A DNA stretch of 64,000 bases from CAYOHP01 sp964403795 [NCBI: uncultured bacterium] (GCA_964403795.1 CAYOHP010000026.1:1-64000), one strand, 5' to 3'. Positions 40,548 to 49,331 are shown, numbered from the stretch's first letter. The notes: generated from the sequence alone by a model not told the origin. Numbers and translations: made by a program.

Positions 40548-42257
40548 ATGGCGACGCCGTGGGACCGCATCCTGCTCGATTCCGGCCTCCTCGACGAGGG
40601 CCGGTTGCGGGCCGCCCGGGAACGGGTGGCTTCGCTGGAGGCGCTCCCGGGACATCTGGTCGCCACCGGAACGATCGACGAGGGCCGGATCTGGCAGGCG
40701 CTCGCCGAGCGGCTGGGACTCGACCACCTGTCCGGTCCGGTCAGCACCACCCTCGATCCCGAGCTCCTGAGGAAGGTGCCGGTCGACTTCTGCCAGCGGG
40801 CCAAGGTCCTCCCGCTCAGGGCCGACCACGGCACCGTGCTGGTCGCCACCTCCGATCCCCTGGAGCTGGGACCGCTCGACGATCTCCGGGTGCTCCTCGA
40901 CCGGGAGATCCGGCCGGTGGTGGTGCCGCCCTCGTCCCTGGAGACCGCGCTCAGCCAGTACATCGAGGCCACCAAGGACCACACCTCCCGGGTACTCGAG
41001 GAGATGCCCGAGAACGTCGAGGGCAGCGTCGAGGTGGTGGAGTCCGCCGAGAACCTGCTGGACGTGGGCCAGAAGTCTCCGGTCGTCCAGCTGGTGCGGA
41101 GCATCCTCTTCGACGCCATCAAGGCGCGGGCCTCGGACGTGCATGTGGAGCCGTTCGAGAAGGAGATCACGGTCCGCTACCGGATCGACGGCATCCTCTA
41201 CGAGTCGGCCAGCCCCCCCAAGAAGCTCCAGCCGCTGATCGTGTCCCGGATCAAGATCCTCGCCGGCATGGACATCGCCGAGAGCCGGCTCCCGCAGGAC
41301 GGGCGCATCCCGATCACGGTGGGGCCCCGCAAGCTCGACATCCGGGTCTCGACCTTGCCCACCGCCTACGGGGAGCGGGTGGTGATGAGGATCCTCGACA
41401 AGTCGAGCCGGGTGTTCGGCCTGCCCGAGCTCGGTTTCGAGGGCGACCACCAGAGGAGCTTCGCCCGGCTGATCGACAGCCCCCACGGGATCCTGCTGGT
41501 GACCGGGCCCACCGGATCGGGCAAGAGCACCACCCTGTACGCCGCCCTGTCGCGGCTCGCCAGCACCGAGGTCAACATCATCACCGTCGAGGATCCGATC
41601 GAGAACGAGATCCCGGGGGTCGGGCAGGTCCAGGTCAAGCCTTCGATCGGGCTGACCTTCGCCGAGGGCCTGCGCTCGATCCTGCGCCAGGACCCCGACA
41701 TCGTGATGATCGGCGAGATCCGGGACCGGGAGACCGCCGAGATCGCGGTCCAGGCCTCGCTCACCGGTCATCTGGTGTTCTCGACCCTCCACACCAACGA
41801 CGCCGCCGGCGGCTTCACCCGGTTGGTCGAGATGGGGGTGGAGCCCTACCTGATCGCTTCCAGCGTGCTCGGGGTGCTGGCCCAGCGGCTGGTCCGCCAG
41901 ATCTGCCCGGCCTGCCGGATCGAGGAGCCGGTCTCGGCCGCGGTGGCCGGGCAGTACGGGATCACCAGCCCCACCACCTGGCGGGGCGGCGGGTGCGACG
42001 AGTGCCGACGGACCGGCTACTCGGGCCGGATCGGGATCTTCGAGCTCCTCGAGGTCGACGACGGGATCCGCGAACTGGTGAATTCCCGGGCGCCCTCGGG
42101 CTCGATCAAGCAGGCGGCGGTGGAGCGGGGAGGGATGCGCACCCTCAGGGAGGACGGGATCCTCAAGGTCGAGCGCGGCATGACCACCCTGGAGGAGGTC
42201 GCCCGCACCACCGCCAGCGGGGCCGCCCTGGTGGAGACCGCGGGCGGGCCGAGATGA
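40548..42257 (+). CDS. gspE: type II secretion ATPase GspE
   Basis: A 569-residue cytoplasmic ATPase that powers pseudopilus assembly. Seen: N-terminal MshEN-type domain (about residues 1-140), Walker A GPTGSGKSTTLYA (about residue 323), Asp box ITVEDPIEN, Walker B DPDIVMIGEIRD, His box TGHLVFSTLHTND, and the zinc motif CPAC...CDEC near 450-485. The length and order are those of GspE/PilB proteins. The stop overlaps the gspC-like start by ATGA. The context of GspF, GspL and GspM favours GspE over PilB. Confidence 0.95.
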   Translation: MATPWDRILLDSGLLDEGRLRAARERVASLEALPGHLVATGTIDEGRIWQALAERLGLDHLSGPVSTTLDPELLRKVPVDFCQRAKVLPLRADHGTVLVATSDPLELGPLDDLRVLLDREIRPVVVPPSSLETALSQYIEATKDHTSRVLEEMPENVEGSVEVVESAENLLDVGQKSPVVQLVRSILFDAIKARASDVHVEPFEKEITVRYRIDGILYESASPPKKLQPLIVSRIKILAGMDIAESRLPQDGRIPITVGPRKLDIRVSTLPTAYGERVVMRILDKSSRVFGLPELGFEGDHQRSFARLIDSPHGILLVTGPTGSGKSTTLYAALSRLASTEVNIITVEDPIENEIPGVGQVQVKPSIGLTFAEGLRSILRQDPDIVMIGEIRDRETAEIAVQASLTGHLVFSTLHTNDAAGGFTRLVEMGVEPYLIASSVLGVLAQRLVRQICPACRIEEPVSAAVAGQYGITSPTTWRGGGCDECRRTGYSGRIGIFELLEVDDGIRELVNSRAPSGSIKQAAVERGGMRTLREDGILKVERGMTTLEEVARTTASGAALVETAGGPR

Positions 42258-43195
42258 GTCCGCGCCACCAGGCCCGGCTGGCCGCTTTCCTCCTGGGGGT
42301 CTTCGTCCTGGGGGCGGCCCTCTTCCTGGGCGGGGGCGGGGCCGATCCCGAGCCGGGTCCCGACGGACCGGCCGCCTCGCCTGGCCCCTCCCGGGCGGCG
42401 CCTGCCGGCGGAGCCGGCAGGGACACCGGGGCCTTCTCGCGACGCAACCCCTTCCGCATCGTCCGGGTCCATCCCCCGCCGGCCCCGCCCCCGGCGGTGC
42501 CCACGGCCCCGGTGGCGGCGCTGGCGCCGCCGCCGCCCCCGGTCCCGGAGCGCAAGCCGCCGCCGGTCCGCCTGGTGGGCACCCTGTTCGGCGGGAGCCT
42601 GGGCTTCGCCATGCTCCGGGACCTGAAGAAGGGCGAGGAGCAGGTCGTGCACATCGGGACCGACCTCGGCCCCTGGCTCGGCAACGAGTGGACCGGGGTG
42701 AGGGTCGCCGAGGTCCGACGCAACCAGGTGGTCCTCCAGGACGGGGAGAAGCGGCACGTCCTGGAGGTGGACCACGAGGGCGCCCTGCCGAGGAGCGAGC
42801 CGGTGGCCGCGGTGGTCGAGTCGGCCGACCCGGGTGCTGCCGGCGAGGACGGACCGCCCCCCCCGCCGCCCTCGGGCGAGGCCCAGACCCTGAGCCGGAC
42901 CGAGGTCGACGACAAGCTCAAGAACCTCGGGTTCCTGATCACCCAGTTGAGCGTCCAGCCGTTCTTCCAGAACGGCCGGCCCGCCGGATTCAAGCTGTCG
43001 CGGATCCGGCCCGGGTCGTTCGTGGACCAGCTCGGGGCCAGGAACGGGGACATCATCCAGGAGGTCAACGGCAAGCCGGTCCAGACCGTGAAGGACGCCT
43101 TCCTCCTCTACAACAGCTTCAAGACCGAGCCCTCCGTCCAGGTGAAGATGCTCCGGGGCGGCCAGCCGGTGGACATGAGCTTCCGCATCGAGTGA
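42254..43195 (+). CDS. gspC: GspC-like inner-membrane protein with PDZ domain
   Basis: A 313-residue protein. One N-terminal membrane helix (about residues 8-28) is followed by a long Pro/Ala-rich linker with an AFSRRNPFRI segment. A homology region resembling GspC HR follows (PPVRLVGTLFGGSLGFAMLRD, about 105-180), and a C-terminal PDZ-like domain (LSVQPFFQNGRPAGFKLSRIRPGSFVDQLGARNGDIIQEVNG) ends the protein. Known: GspC links the inner-membrane platform to GspD through the HR region, while PDZ helps substrate selection. The start overlaps gspE. Unusually it lies after gspE rather than before gspD as in proteobacteria. Confidence 0.82.
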   Translation: MSPRHQARLAAFLLGVFVLGAALFLGGGGADPEPGPDGPAASPGPSRAAPAGGAGRDTGAFSRRNPFRIVRVHPPPAPPPAVPTAPVAALAPPPPPVPERKPPPVRLVGTLFGGSLGFAMLRDLKKGEEQVVHIGTDLGPWLGNEWTGVRVAEVRRNQVVLQDGEKRHVLEVDHEGALPRSEPVAAVVESADPGAAGEDGPPPPPPSGEAQTLSRTEVDDKLKNLGFLITQLSVQPFFQNGRPAGFKLSRIRPGSFVDQLGARNGDIIQEVNGKPVQTVKDAFLLYNSFKTEPSVQVKMLRGGQPVDMSFRIE

Positions 43196-43261
43196 AGCCT
43201 CGGCCCCGGCCCGGTCGCCTGGACCCTAATCGCACAAAAGCCGCCTGCCGATACCAGGGGT

Positions 43262-43873
43262 ATGTTGGAACTGTTGAACGGGAGCCGGGGACTCGTGTCG
43301 GCCGGCCTCGCCTGGCTGCTGGTCGTCTACCCCTTCGCGACCCTGCCCCTGATCCTCGGGCTGGTCCTGGAGCGCCGCAAGGCCGGTTCCGGTCCCGGTG
43401 CGGCCGACGAGGCCCGCGATCCCGGGTACGACGAGGACGAGGACGAGGACGAGGACGATGCCGAGGGATTCCTCCCGGACCGCGAGTCGCACCGGTCCGC
43501 CGCGGCTCGCCTCCCCCACCGTGAGCGCCCGTCCCGTGCCACTCCGCCGGTACGGCTCCGGACCCGCGACGAGCCCATGACGCGGGGGCCGTCGGCCAGG
43601 GATCCGGACCTGGATGCCGGGGCCGTCGAGGACCTGCTGGGCGAAGACTTCGATCGGGTGGATCCTCCCGGGCTCCAGTTCCCCCCGGTCCCCCTGGGGC
43701 TGCCGGCCCGCTCCGACCTGGGAGCCGCGGCGGTGCGGGTGCTGCGCAGCCGGACCGCCGATCCCTGGCTCCGGGATGCCGCGGCCCGCCTGCTGGTCAA
43801 GGTCGCCGCCGACCTCCCCGACGAGACCCCGGCCCGGACCGCCTCCGGCCGCGGCCGTCCCCACCGGCGCTAG
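43262..43873 (+). CDS. membrane protein with acidic repeat, unknown role in the secretion operon
   Basis: A 203-residue protein with one N-terminal membrane helix (residues about 11-36, LVSAGLAWLLVVYPFATLPLILGLVL), followed by an acidic run of ten Asp/Glu residues, then a flexible charged region and a helical C-terminus (LRDAAARLLVKVAADL). No family recognised. It sits between gspC and gspF in the same direction and its stop TAG forms part of a TAGACT hexamer 9 bases before gspF. A position between GspC and GspF suggests a T2SS accessory role, perhaps replacing a missing component; this is inference. Confidence 0.6.
   Translation: MLELLNGSRGLVSAGLAWLLVVYPFATLPLILGLVLERRKAGSGPGAADEARDPGYDEDEDEDEDDAEGFLPDRESHRSAAARLPHRERPSRATPPVRLRTRDEPMTRGPSARDPDLDAGAVEDLLGEDFDRVDPPGLQFPPVPLGLPARSDLGAAAVRVLRSRTADPWLRDAAARLLVKVAADLPDETPARTASGRGRPHRR
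43430..43459 (+). repeat. tandem GACGAG repeat coding for an Asp/Glu run
   Basis: About five copies of GACGAG encode alternating Asp and Glu inside the membrane protein gene at 43262-43873. Such repeats can change length by slippage. Confidence 0.7.
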
Positions 43874-43876
43874 ACT
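43871..43876 (+). promoter_or_regulatory. -10-like element TAGACT overlapping a stop codon, before gspF
   Basis: The TAG stop of the preceding gene starts the hexamer, which ends 9 bases before the gspF ATG. No ribosome binding site fits, so gspF might have its own leaderless message. Confidence 0.3.
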
Positions 43877-43884
43877 TACCCGAG

Positions 43885-45087
43885 ATGCCCGCCTTCCGGT
43901 ACGCGGCGTTCGACGCCCGGGGCACACCGGTCACCGGGGTCCTCCACGCGCCCGACGAAGCGTCGGCGCGGGCCAGGGTCCGCGACCAGGGCCTGTTCCC
44001 GACCGACCTGAGGAGCGACGGGGGCGGACCCTCCTGGTTCGCGGCCCGGGGAGTCCGGGACCGGGACCTGGCCGCCACTACCCGGCTCCTGGGTACCCTG
44101 CTCGGGGCCGGCTTCCCGGTGGTGGACGCCCTCGACACCCTGGTCCGCCAGTCGGGACACCCTCGCCTGCAGCAGGTGATGGACGATGTCCGCAGCCGGG
44201 TCCGGGACGGCTCCCGCCTCTCCCAGGCGATGGAGACCCACTCGGACGTCTTCCCGGAGCTCTACGTGCAGATGGTCCGGGCCGGCGAGACCGGGGCGGC
44301 GCTCGAGACCGTGCTCTCCGAGCTGGCGTCCTACCTCGAGGTCCGCAGCCGGGTGAAGGACAAGTTCACCGCCGCGGTCGCCTACCCGGCGGTGATGACC
44401 GTGGTGGGCGTGGTCATGGTCTGCTTCCTGGTGGCGTGGGTGGTCCCCACCATGGCCGACCTGCTCCGCTCCGGGGGCCGCGAGCTCCCGCTCCTGACCA
44501 GGATCCTGATGGCGCTCGGCGAGTTCCTGCTGGGCTGGTGGTGGACCCTCCCGATCCTGGGAGGGCTGGCGACGGCGGCCGGTCGGATGGCCCTGGGTAC
44601 GGTGCGGGGTCGGGAGGTGTGGGACCGGGTGGCGCTCACCGCGCCGGTCCTCGGGGACCTGGTGCAGAAGATGGCCATGGCCCGATTCGCCCGCCTGCTC
44701 GGGGTACTGCTCTCGGCCGGCGTGCCGGTTCTCAGGGCCCTCGAGATCGTTCGCGACGTGGTCGGCAACATGCACTTGAGGATGGCCCTGGAGAACGCCC
44801 GGACCGAGGTCTCGAAGGGAGCTTCGCTGGCCGATCCCCTCCGGTCCTCGGGCTGGTTCCCCCCTCTGGTGGTCGACATGGTGGCCGCCGGGCAGCGTGC
44901 GGGCCGCCTCTCGGAGACCTTGGAGCGCCTGAGTCGCGGCTACGACGAGGAGGTCGAGGCCGCCATGGAGACGCTGCTGGCGCTGCTCGAGCCCGCCCTC
45001 ATCCTGGTGATGGCGGTGGCGGTGAGCTTCGTGGTGGCCGGGGTCCTCCTCCCGATCTTCGAGATGAACAACATGAAGGGATTCTGA
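43885..45087 (+). CDS. gspF: type II secretion inner-membrane platform protein GspF
   Basis: A 400-residue inner-membrane protein. Seen: two GspF repeats, the first with TRLLGTLLGAGFPVVDAL, ETGAALETVLSELASYLE and a membrane helix AVMTVVGVVMVCFLVAWVVP, the second with FARLLGVLLSAGVPVLRALEI, RAGRLSETLERLS and a C-terminal helix LILVMAVAVSFVVAGVLLPIFEM. About three membrane helices and typical length for GspF. Known role: links the ATPase GspE to the pseudopilus. gspI starts one base after its stop. Confidence 0.94.
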   Translation: MPAFRYAAFDARGTPVTGVLHAPDEASARARVRDQGLFPTDLRSDGGGPSWFAARGVRDRDLAATTRLLGTLLGAGFPVVDALDTLVRQSGHPRLQQVMDDVRSRVRDGSRLSQAMETHSDVFPELYVQMVRAGETGAALETVLSELASYLEVRSRVKDKFTAAVAYPAVMTVVGVVMVCFLVAWVVPTMADLLRSGGRELPLLTRILMALGEFLLGWWWTLPILGGLATAAGRMALGTVRGREVWDRVALTAPVLGDLVQKMAMARFARLLGVLLSAGVPVLRALEIVRDVVGNMHLRMALENARTEVSKGASLADPLRSSGWFPPLVVDMVAAGQRAGRLSETLERLSRGYDEEVEAAMETLLALLEPALILVMAVAVSFVVAGVLLPIFEMNNMKGF

Positions 45088-45088
45088 G

Positions 45089-45493
45089 GTGGCCGCCGTC
45101 CCCGGGCGTGCCCGGCGCGGCTTCACGCTCCTCGAGATCCTGCTCGCCACCGGGGTCATGGGTGCCGTCCTGGTGGCCGTGGCGGGGGCGGTGGAGGTCG
45201 GGGCCCGGCGCGTCATGCAGGCCCGCCGCTCCGCAGAACTCGCCCGCCTCGCCGACACCAAGCTGGCCGAGGTACACCTCGTCGACGACCTCGGGGATGT
45301 CGAGAGCTCGGGCCGGTTCGACGAGTCGCCGGGGCACCACTGGCGGGTCGCGATCGAGGACGCGCCGCTTCGGGTCGCCGAGATCGAGCTCGGCGCCGAC
45401 CTCCGCAAGGTCCTCGTCACGGTGGAGTCGGCGGACGGGAAGGACCGGATCGAATTCTCCCTGCGCCGCCCGGCAGTCCGGACCAGGCCATGA
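45089..45493 (+). CDS. gspI: GspI-like pseudopilin
   Basis: A 134-residue minor pseudopilin. The basic leader RARRG is followed by FTLLEILLATGVMGAVLVAVAG, the type III signal cleaved after Gly by prepilin peptidase, with Glu at mature position 5. The first 25 mature residues form the assembly helix. The C-terminus has a small beta domain. Its length and place before a GspJ-like gene favour GspI. GTG start one base after gspF; stop overlaps gspJ by ATGA. Confidence 0.78.
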   Translation: MAAVPGRARRGFTLLEILLATGVMGAVLVAVAGAVEVGARRVMQARRSAELARLADTKLAEVHLVDDLGDVESSGRFDESPGHHWRVAIEDAPLRVAEIELGADLRKVLVTVESADGKDRIEFSLRRPAVRTRP

Positions 45494-46218
45494 TCCGGAG
45501 GACGCGGGGGGATCGACGAGGCCTCACCCTGATCGAGGTGCTGCTGGCCGCCTCCATGCTCGTGGCCCTGCTGGTCGCCACCCAGCAGGTACTGGTCCAG
45601 ACCCGGAAGCTGGCCCGGGCGGCCGAGACCGGGTTCGACCATGACCGTCGCCTGATCCGCCTGGCTCGCAGGCTGGAGGCGGCGATCGCGGGGGCATCAC
45701 CCTACCGGGGACTCCACGAGGATGCCGACTTCCGCGGCGACGGGGAGGATCTGCGCTTCTCGACCCGGGACTTCCTGGTCTCCCGGGAGGGGAGGGCGGC
45801 CCTGCGGGCCCAGGGTTTCCTGGGGGACGGGACGGGGTCGCGGGGCGAGGGCCCAGGCGACGGTCTCGACGGGGTCGATCCCGGGGAGCTGCTGGCGGGA
45901 CGCCTGGCCACCCTGCACTTGGGAGAGGACGGGGACGGCGTCTTCCTCGAGGTCCTGCCGCTGGGATGGCTGCAGAAGGATCCCTCGGAGTCCCGGGGAC
46001 GCTATGTCGAACGCCTGGAGGGCCTCACCGATCTGGAGCTCGCCTACCACGACGGCCACGAATGGAAGGAGGAGTGGTCGCTCAGGAGGACCCTCGACCT
46101 TCCCCGGGCGGTGCGGCTGCGTGCCATGGTCCGTCGGGAGCGACCGGGAGGGTTCGGCAAGGAGCCGTTCGCCATGATCGTCCCGATCCCGGTGCGGAGG
46201 GACGTGACGATCCAATGA
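45490..46218 (+). CDS. gspJ: GspJ-like pseudopilin
   Basis: A 242-residue minor pseudopilin. The leader RRTRGDRRG is followed by LTLIEVLLAASMLVALLVATQQ, a prepilin cleavage site with Glu5. The longer globular domain of about 210 residues fits GspJ rather than GspG or GspI. Known: GspI, GspJ and GspK form the tip of the pseudopilus. ATG overlaps the gspI stop and the stop overlaps gspK, so the three are coupled. Confidence 0.8.
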   Translation: MIRRTRGDRRGLTLIEVLLAASMLVALLVATQQVLVQTRKLARAAETGFDHDRRLIRLARRLEAAIAGASPYRGLHEDADFRGDGEDLRFSTRDFLVSREGRAALRAQGFLGDGTGSRGEGPGDGLDGVDPGELLAGRLATLHLGEDGDGVFLEVLPLGWLQKDPSESRGRYVERLEGLTDLELAYHDGHEWKEEWSLRRTLDLPRAVRLRAMVRRERPGGFGKEPFAMIVPIPVRRDVTIQ

Positions 46219-47297
46219 ACCCGTACCGGCGGCGGGAAGGCGTGGCGCTGCTCTTCGTGCTCGGAGCCATGGCGGTCCTGGCTGCCGTGGCCTCCGCCCT
46301 GCACCGCTCGAGCCTGGACGACTGGCGCCTGGGCCGGAGCGAACTCGACCGGGTCCGGGCCGAGGCGGTGGCGCTTTGCGCCCTGGAGGTGGCCGGGGTG
46401 CTCATGGCCCGGGACGACCGGCCCTATTCCTGGTTCCCCCGGCGCGGTGCCGATGGGGCCCCGCCCCGGACCGCCGACGACCAGACGATCCAGCTCTCCG
46501 AGATCGAGGAGGCCTGGATGGAGCTGGCGGGGGAGCCGGCGCGGGAAGCCCGGATCGACGGCGAGGCGGTGGTGCTCGAAGTCGAGGACGAGGGCAGCCG
46601 GATGAACCTGAACCGGGTCCCCGGCGAGAACCTCGCCCGCCTGGTGCAGGTGGTCGGCGGAGGAACCGGGGAGACCGAGGGAACGCTGGGACCCCGACCT
46701 GAAGCCCGGGTCCTCGGGATGATCTCGGGCCTGGAGGACTGGCGCGACCCCGACGGGGAGATCCGGGCCGAGGGAGCCGAGAGCGGCTTCTACGAGGACC
46801 GGGACCCGGTCGGCTACCTGCCGAGGAACGGGGCCCTGCAGAGTGTCGAGGAGCTCGCCCTGGTGCGCGGCTGGTCGGGGGTCTGGCGGAAGCCCTCGTC
46901 CGCTCCGATGGTCAGGGAGGGAGGTCCCCCGGTGGAAGTCGCGCTCCTAGACCTGGTCACGGTCCATGGCGTCACGCCGCGGATCTCGGTCAACGCCGCC
47001 TCGCGGGTGGTCCTCTCGGCCGTGCCCGGGATCTTCGAGAGCCCGGTCAGGGAGGAGCTCCTGGACCGCCTGGAGCGCCACCGACCCTACCGGAACCGCA
47101 ACGAGGTCCTGGCGGTCCTGGAGGCCGTCGATCCCTCGGCCGCGGCTGCGGCCGCCGGCTGGGTGGACGTCCGCAGCGACTTCTTCCGCCTGGTGGCGAG
47201 CGTGCCGGTCCGGGGCGGCTCCCGGCTCCGCCTGGTCCGGGTGGTCCGGAGGCTCCCTGACGGGCGCCAGGTGATCGTGGAACAGCGGAAGGCATGA
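46215..47297 (+). CDS. gspK: GspK-like pseudopilin tip protein
   Basis: A 360-residue protein. The N-terminus MNPYRRREG-VALLFVLGAMAVLAAVAS has the prepilin type leader without the usual Glu5, as in GspK. The body has GSRMNLN, an insert, ISGLEDWRDPDGEIRAEGAE, FYEDRDPVGYLPRNGALQSVEELALVRG and VNAASRVVLSAVPG, all in the GspK (SAM-like domain) order. Known: GspK caps the pseudopilus and starts secretion. Start overlaps gspJ. Confidence 0.88.
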   Translation: MNPYRRREGVALLFVLGAMAVLAAVASALHRSSLDDWRLGRSELDRVRAEAVALCALEVAGVLMARDDRPYSWFPRRGADGAPPRTADDQTIQLSEIEEAWMELAGEPAREARIDGEAVVLEVEDEGSRMNLNRVPGENLARLVQVVGGGTGETEGTLGPRPEARVLGMISGLEDWRDPDGEIRAEGAESGFYEDRDPVGYLPRNGALQSVEELALVRGWSGVWRKPSSAPMVREGGPPVEVALLDLVTVHGVTPRISVNAASRVVLSAVPGIFESPVREELLDRLERHRPYRNRNEVLAVLEAVDPSAAAAAAGWVDVRSDFFRLVASVPVRGGSRLRLVRVVRRLPDGRQVIVEQRKA

Positions 47298-47301
47298 CGC
47301 G

Positions 47302-48837
47302 GTGAGAGCCCTGGGCCTGGACATCGGATCCTCGACCGTCAAGGCGGTGCTGGTCGACTCCGGCTGGACCGGGTGGAAGGTCGTCGACACCGTCGAGGTC
47401 CCGCTCGCCGGGCGTACCATCCCCGAAGCCGTCGCCGAAGCGCAGCGGGGCCTGGTCGACCCGGCACAGGCCTGCTGCGTCGGCCTGGATCGTTCGAGGA
47501 GCTTGTTCCGCACCCTGGAGTTCCCCTTCTCGGATCCTGCCAAGATCGAGGCGGCGGCTCCCTTCGCGGCCGAGGAGGTCCTCCCTGTCGAGCTCGCCAA
47601 GGTGCGAGTCGGGCACCTCCCGGCCGTGGGGGACGGGCGGGGCAGGTTCAAGGTACCGATCCACGCGGTCCCGAGGGAGATGATCGAGGAACGCCTGGCG
47701 GCCGTGGGACTCCAGTCCGATGCCGGGTGCCAGCTCGATTCGGTCGGGGCGCTCGAAGCCCTGTTGGCCGCGGGCCTGGGGCCGACCCGGGAGCTGCCCC
47801 GGGTCCTGCTGGTGGACGTGGGCGAGCAGAAGACCAGCATCGAGCTGATAGGGCCCGAGGGGATCCTGGCGTCCCGGTCGCTCAAGCTGGGCACGGCCAG
47901 GATGGCGGAGGCGGTGGGACCCCACCTCGGGGTCGAGGCGGAGGCGGCCGGTCGGGCCTTGCTCGAGGCCTTCGGGGACTCCCCGCGTCGACCGGCTCCC
48001 GAGACCGCGCAGCGCGCCCTCCTCCAGGTATTCGAAGGGCTGGCCGCGGAGATCCAGCGCACCCTCCTGGGGGTGGTGCAGGATCCCGCCGGCGAGCCGG
48101 GGAGGATCCTGGTCTCGGGTGGCGGGGCCCGGATCCGGCTCCTCACCACGGTGCTCGCCGAGCGGCTCCCCTGGAAGGTCGAGGTCCTGCCGGTGCGGGA
48201 ACTGGCCAACCGGGGACTCCCGTGTCCCGAGCGCTTCGCCACCGCCCTGGGCCTCGCACTGGTGGCTGCCGAGCGCGGTCGGATCGGGCTCGAGCTCGGT
48301 CCCCGGCGGAGGCTGCCGGTGTGGCAGGACCCTTGGGCGGCCGGCATCCTGGGCCTCGCCCTGCTGCTGGCCGCGGCGGGTGCCTCCGGTCGACTCTGGC
48401 TCCGGGCCTATGCCTTGGAGACCGAGGCCGAGGGCCTGGGTCGTCAGACCGAGGAGGTCCTGGCCAAGGCCGGCCGGGGTCCGCAGGTGGACCTCGACGG
48501 CGAGACCCGCAAGCTCACCGAACTGCTGGACGCGCTGCGCGGGGCGGGGCGATCGCCCCTGGCGATCCTCGATGGCATCACGGACTCCATGCCGCTGGCC
48601 GGCGAGTTGCGGCTCTCCCGGCTCCTGATCGAGGGCTCGGACCTGAGGATCGAGGGCCGGTCCGAGAGCTTCGTGCAGGTCCAGGAGCTGGAACGTGCCC
48701 TGGTCGCCCATCCCGGGTTCCACGAGGTGCGGTTCGAGGACCAGCGCTCCACCGGTTCGGGCTCCGGCATGGGGACCGGGAAGGGAACGAGCACTTTCGT
48801 CCTGCTGGCGAGGATCCGCGAGGAGGGCTTCCGGTGA
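47302..48837 (+). CDS. gspL: GspL-like platform protein with actin-like (PilM-type) and PilN-like parts
   Basis: A 511-residue protein. Residues about 1-335 are an actin-like ATPase fold as in PilM and GspL: LGLDIGSSTVKAVLV, LRTLEFPFSDP-like FRTLEFPFSDPAKIEAA, LLVDVGEQKTSIELI, and ILVSGGGARI. A membrane helix follows (about 347-367, AAGILGLALLLAAAGASGRLWL) with a coiled coil and a periplasmic ferredoxin-like domain (about 400-511). GspL normally has this plan. The PilM-like DIGSS motif is unusually well kept. GTG start; stop overlaps gspM by GTGA. Confidence 0.85.
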   Translation: MRALGLDIGSSTVKAVLVDSGWTGWKVVDTVEVPLAGRTIPEAVAEAQRGLVDPAQACCVGLDRSRSLFRTLEFPFSDPAKIEAAAPFAAEEVLPVELAKVRVGHLPAVGDGRGRFKVPIHAVPREMIEERLAAVGLQSDAGCQLDSVGALEALLAAGLGPTRELPRVLLVDVGEQKTSIELIGPEGILASRSLKLGTARMAEAVGPHLGVEAEAAGRALLEAFGDSPRRPAPETAQRALLQVFEGLAAEIQRTLLGVVQDPAGEPGRILVSGGGARIRLLTTVLAERLPWKVEVLPVRELANRGLPCPERFATALGLALVAAERGRIGLELGPRRRLPVWQDPWAAGILGLALLLAAAGASGRLWLRAYALETEAEGLGRQTEEVLAKAGRGPQVDLDGETRKLTELLDALRGAGRSPLAILDGITDSMPLAGELRLSRLLIEGSDLRIEGRSESFVQVQELERALVAHPGFHEVRFEDQRSTGSGSGMGTGKGTSTFVLLARIREEGFR

Positions 48838-49328
48838 ACCTCGCTCCCTCCACGGTACGGCTGCTGCTCGTCTTCGCGATGGCGGTGGCCTGGTACCTCG
48901 GGATCCACTCGCCGCTGGCGGAGAGGGCAGAGGTCGCTGCCGGAACACTGGCCGCGGCCCGGACCCGCCTCCTGGCGGCCCGCCGCCTGGCCGGGATGCA
49001 GGAGGAGGTGGAGCCCCTGCTCCGCCAGGCGAGCCCCGGGGTCCTGCTGGTCGCCAAGCTGGAGGCGAGACTGCAGGCCGGCGGCCTCAAGGACCGCATG
49101 GTCCAGATGCATACCATCCCGGTGAAGCGGGACCGGGAAGGCCGGAGCCGGGCCAAGGACTCGGCCTACCTGAGGCTCGACCGGCTCGACCTCCAGCAGG
49201 TGATGGCGGCGCTGGGCGAGCTGGAGCGGCTGGATCGCAGCCTCTGGGTCCGCAAGGTGGACCTGAAGCTGTTGGGCGAGCGCGAGGCCATGCTCGAGGT
49301 CGAGGTCGACGAGCTGATCACCGAGTAG
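48834..49328 (+). CDS. gspM: GspM-like platform protein
   Basis: A 164-residue protein with one N-terminal membrane helix (VRLLLVFAMAVAWYLGIH, about 8-25), a coiled-coil segment and a C-terminal ferredoxin-like domain (LDRLDLQQVMAALGELERL, WVRKVDLKLL). Known: GspM is the partner of GspL and helps anchor GspE to the membrane. GTG start overlaps the gspL stop. The stop TAG is part of a TAGAGT hexamer before the next kinase gene. Confidence 0.8.
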   Translation: MNLAPSTVRLLLVFAMAVAWYLGIHSPLAERAEVAAGTLAAARTRLLAARRLAGMQEEVEPLLRQASPGVLLVAKLEARLQAGGLKDRMVQMHTIPVKRDREGRSRAKDSAYLRLDRLDLQQVMAALGELERLDRSLWVRKVDLKLLGEREAMLEVEVDELITE

Positions 49329-49331
49329 AGT
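49326..49331 (+). promoter_or_regulatory. -10-like element TAGAGT overlapping the gspM stop
   Basis: TAnnnT formed partly by the TAG stop of gspM, 22 bases before ATG 49353, which has a GGGAGG ribosome binding site. Confidence 0.3.

Noticed and set aside
36993-41792. 1599-codon open frame on the minus strand, opposite gspD and gspE
   Set aside because: Opposite strand of well-supported genes. Its composition is the His/Asp/Gly/Arg-rich shadow expected from GC-rich codons and it has no recognisable domain.
43195-43261. AT-richer patch (TAATCGCACAAAAG) as promoter before the acidic membrane protein gene
   Set aside because: No TAnnnT hexamer at a fitting distance and no -35 partner; it may just be a gap in coding sequence.
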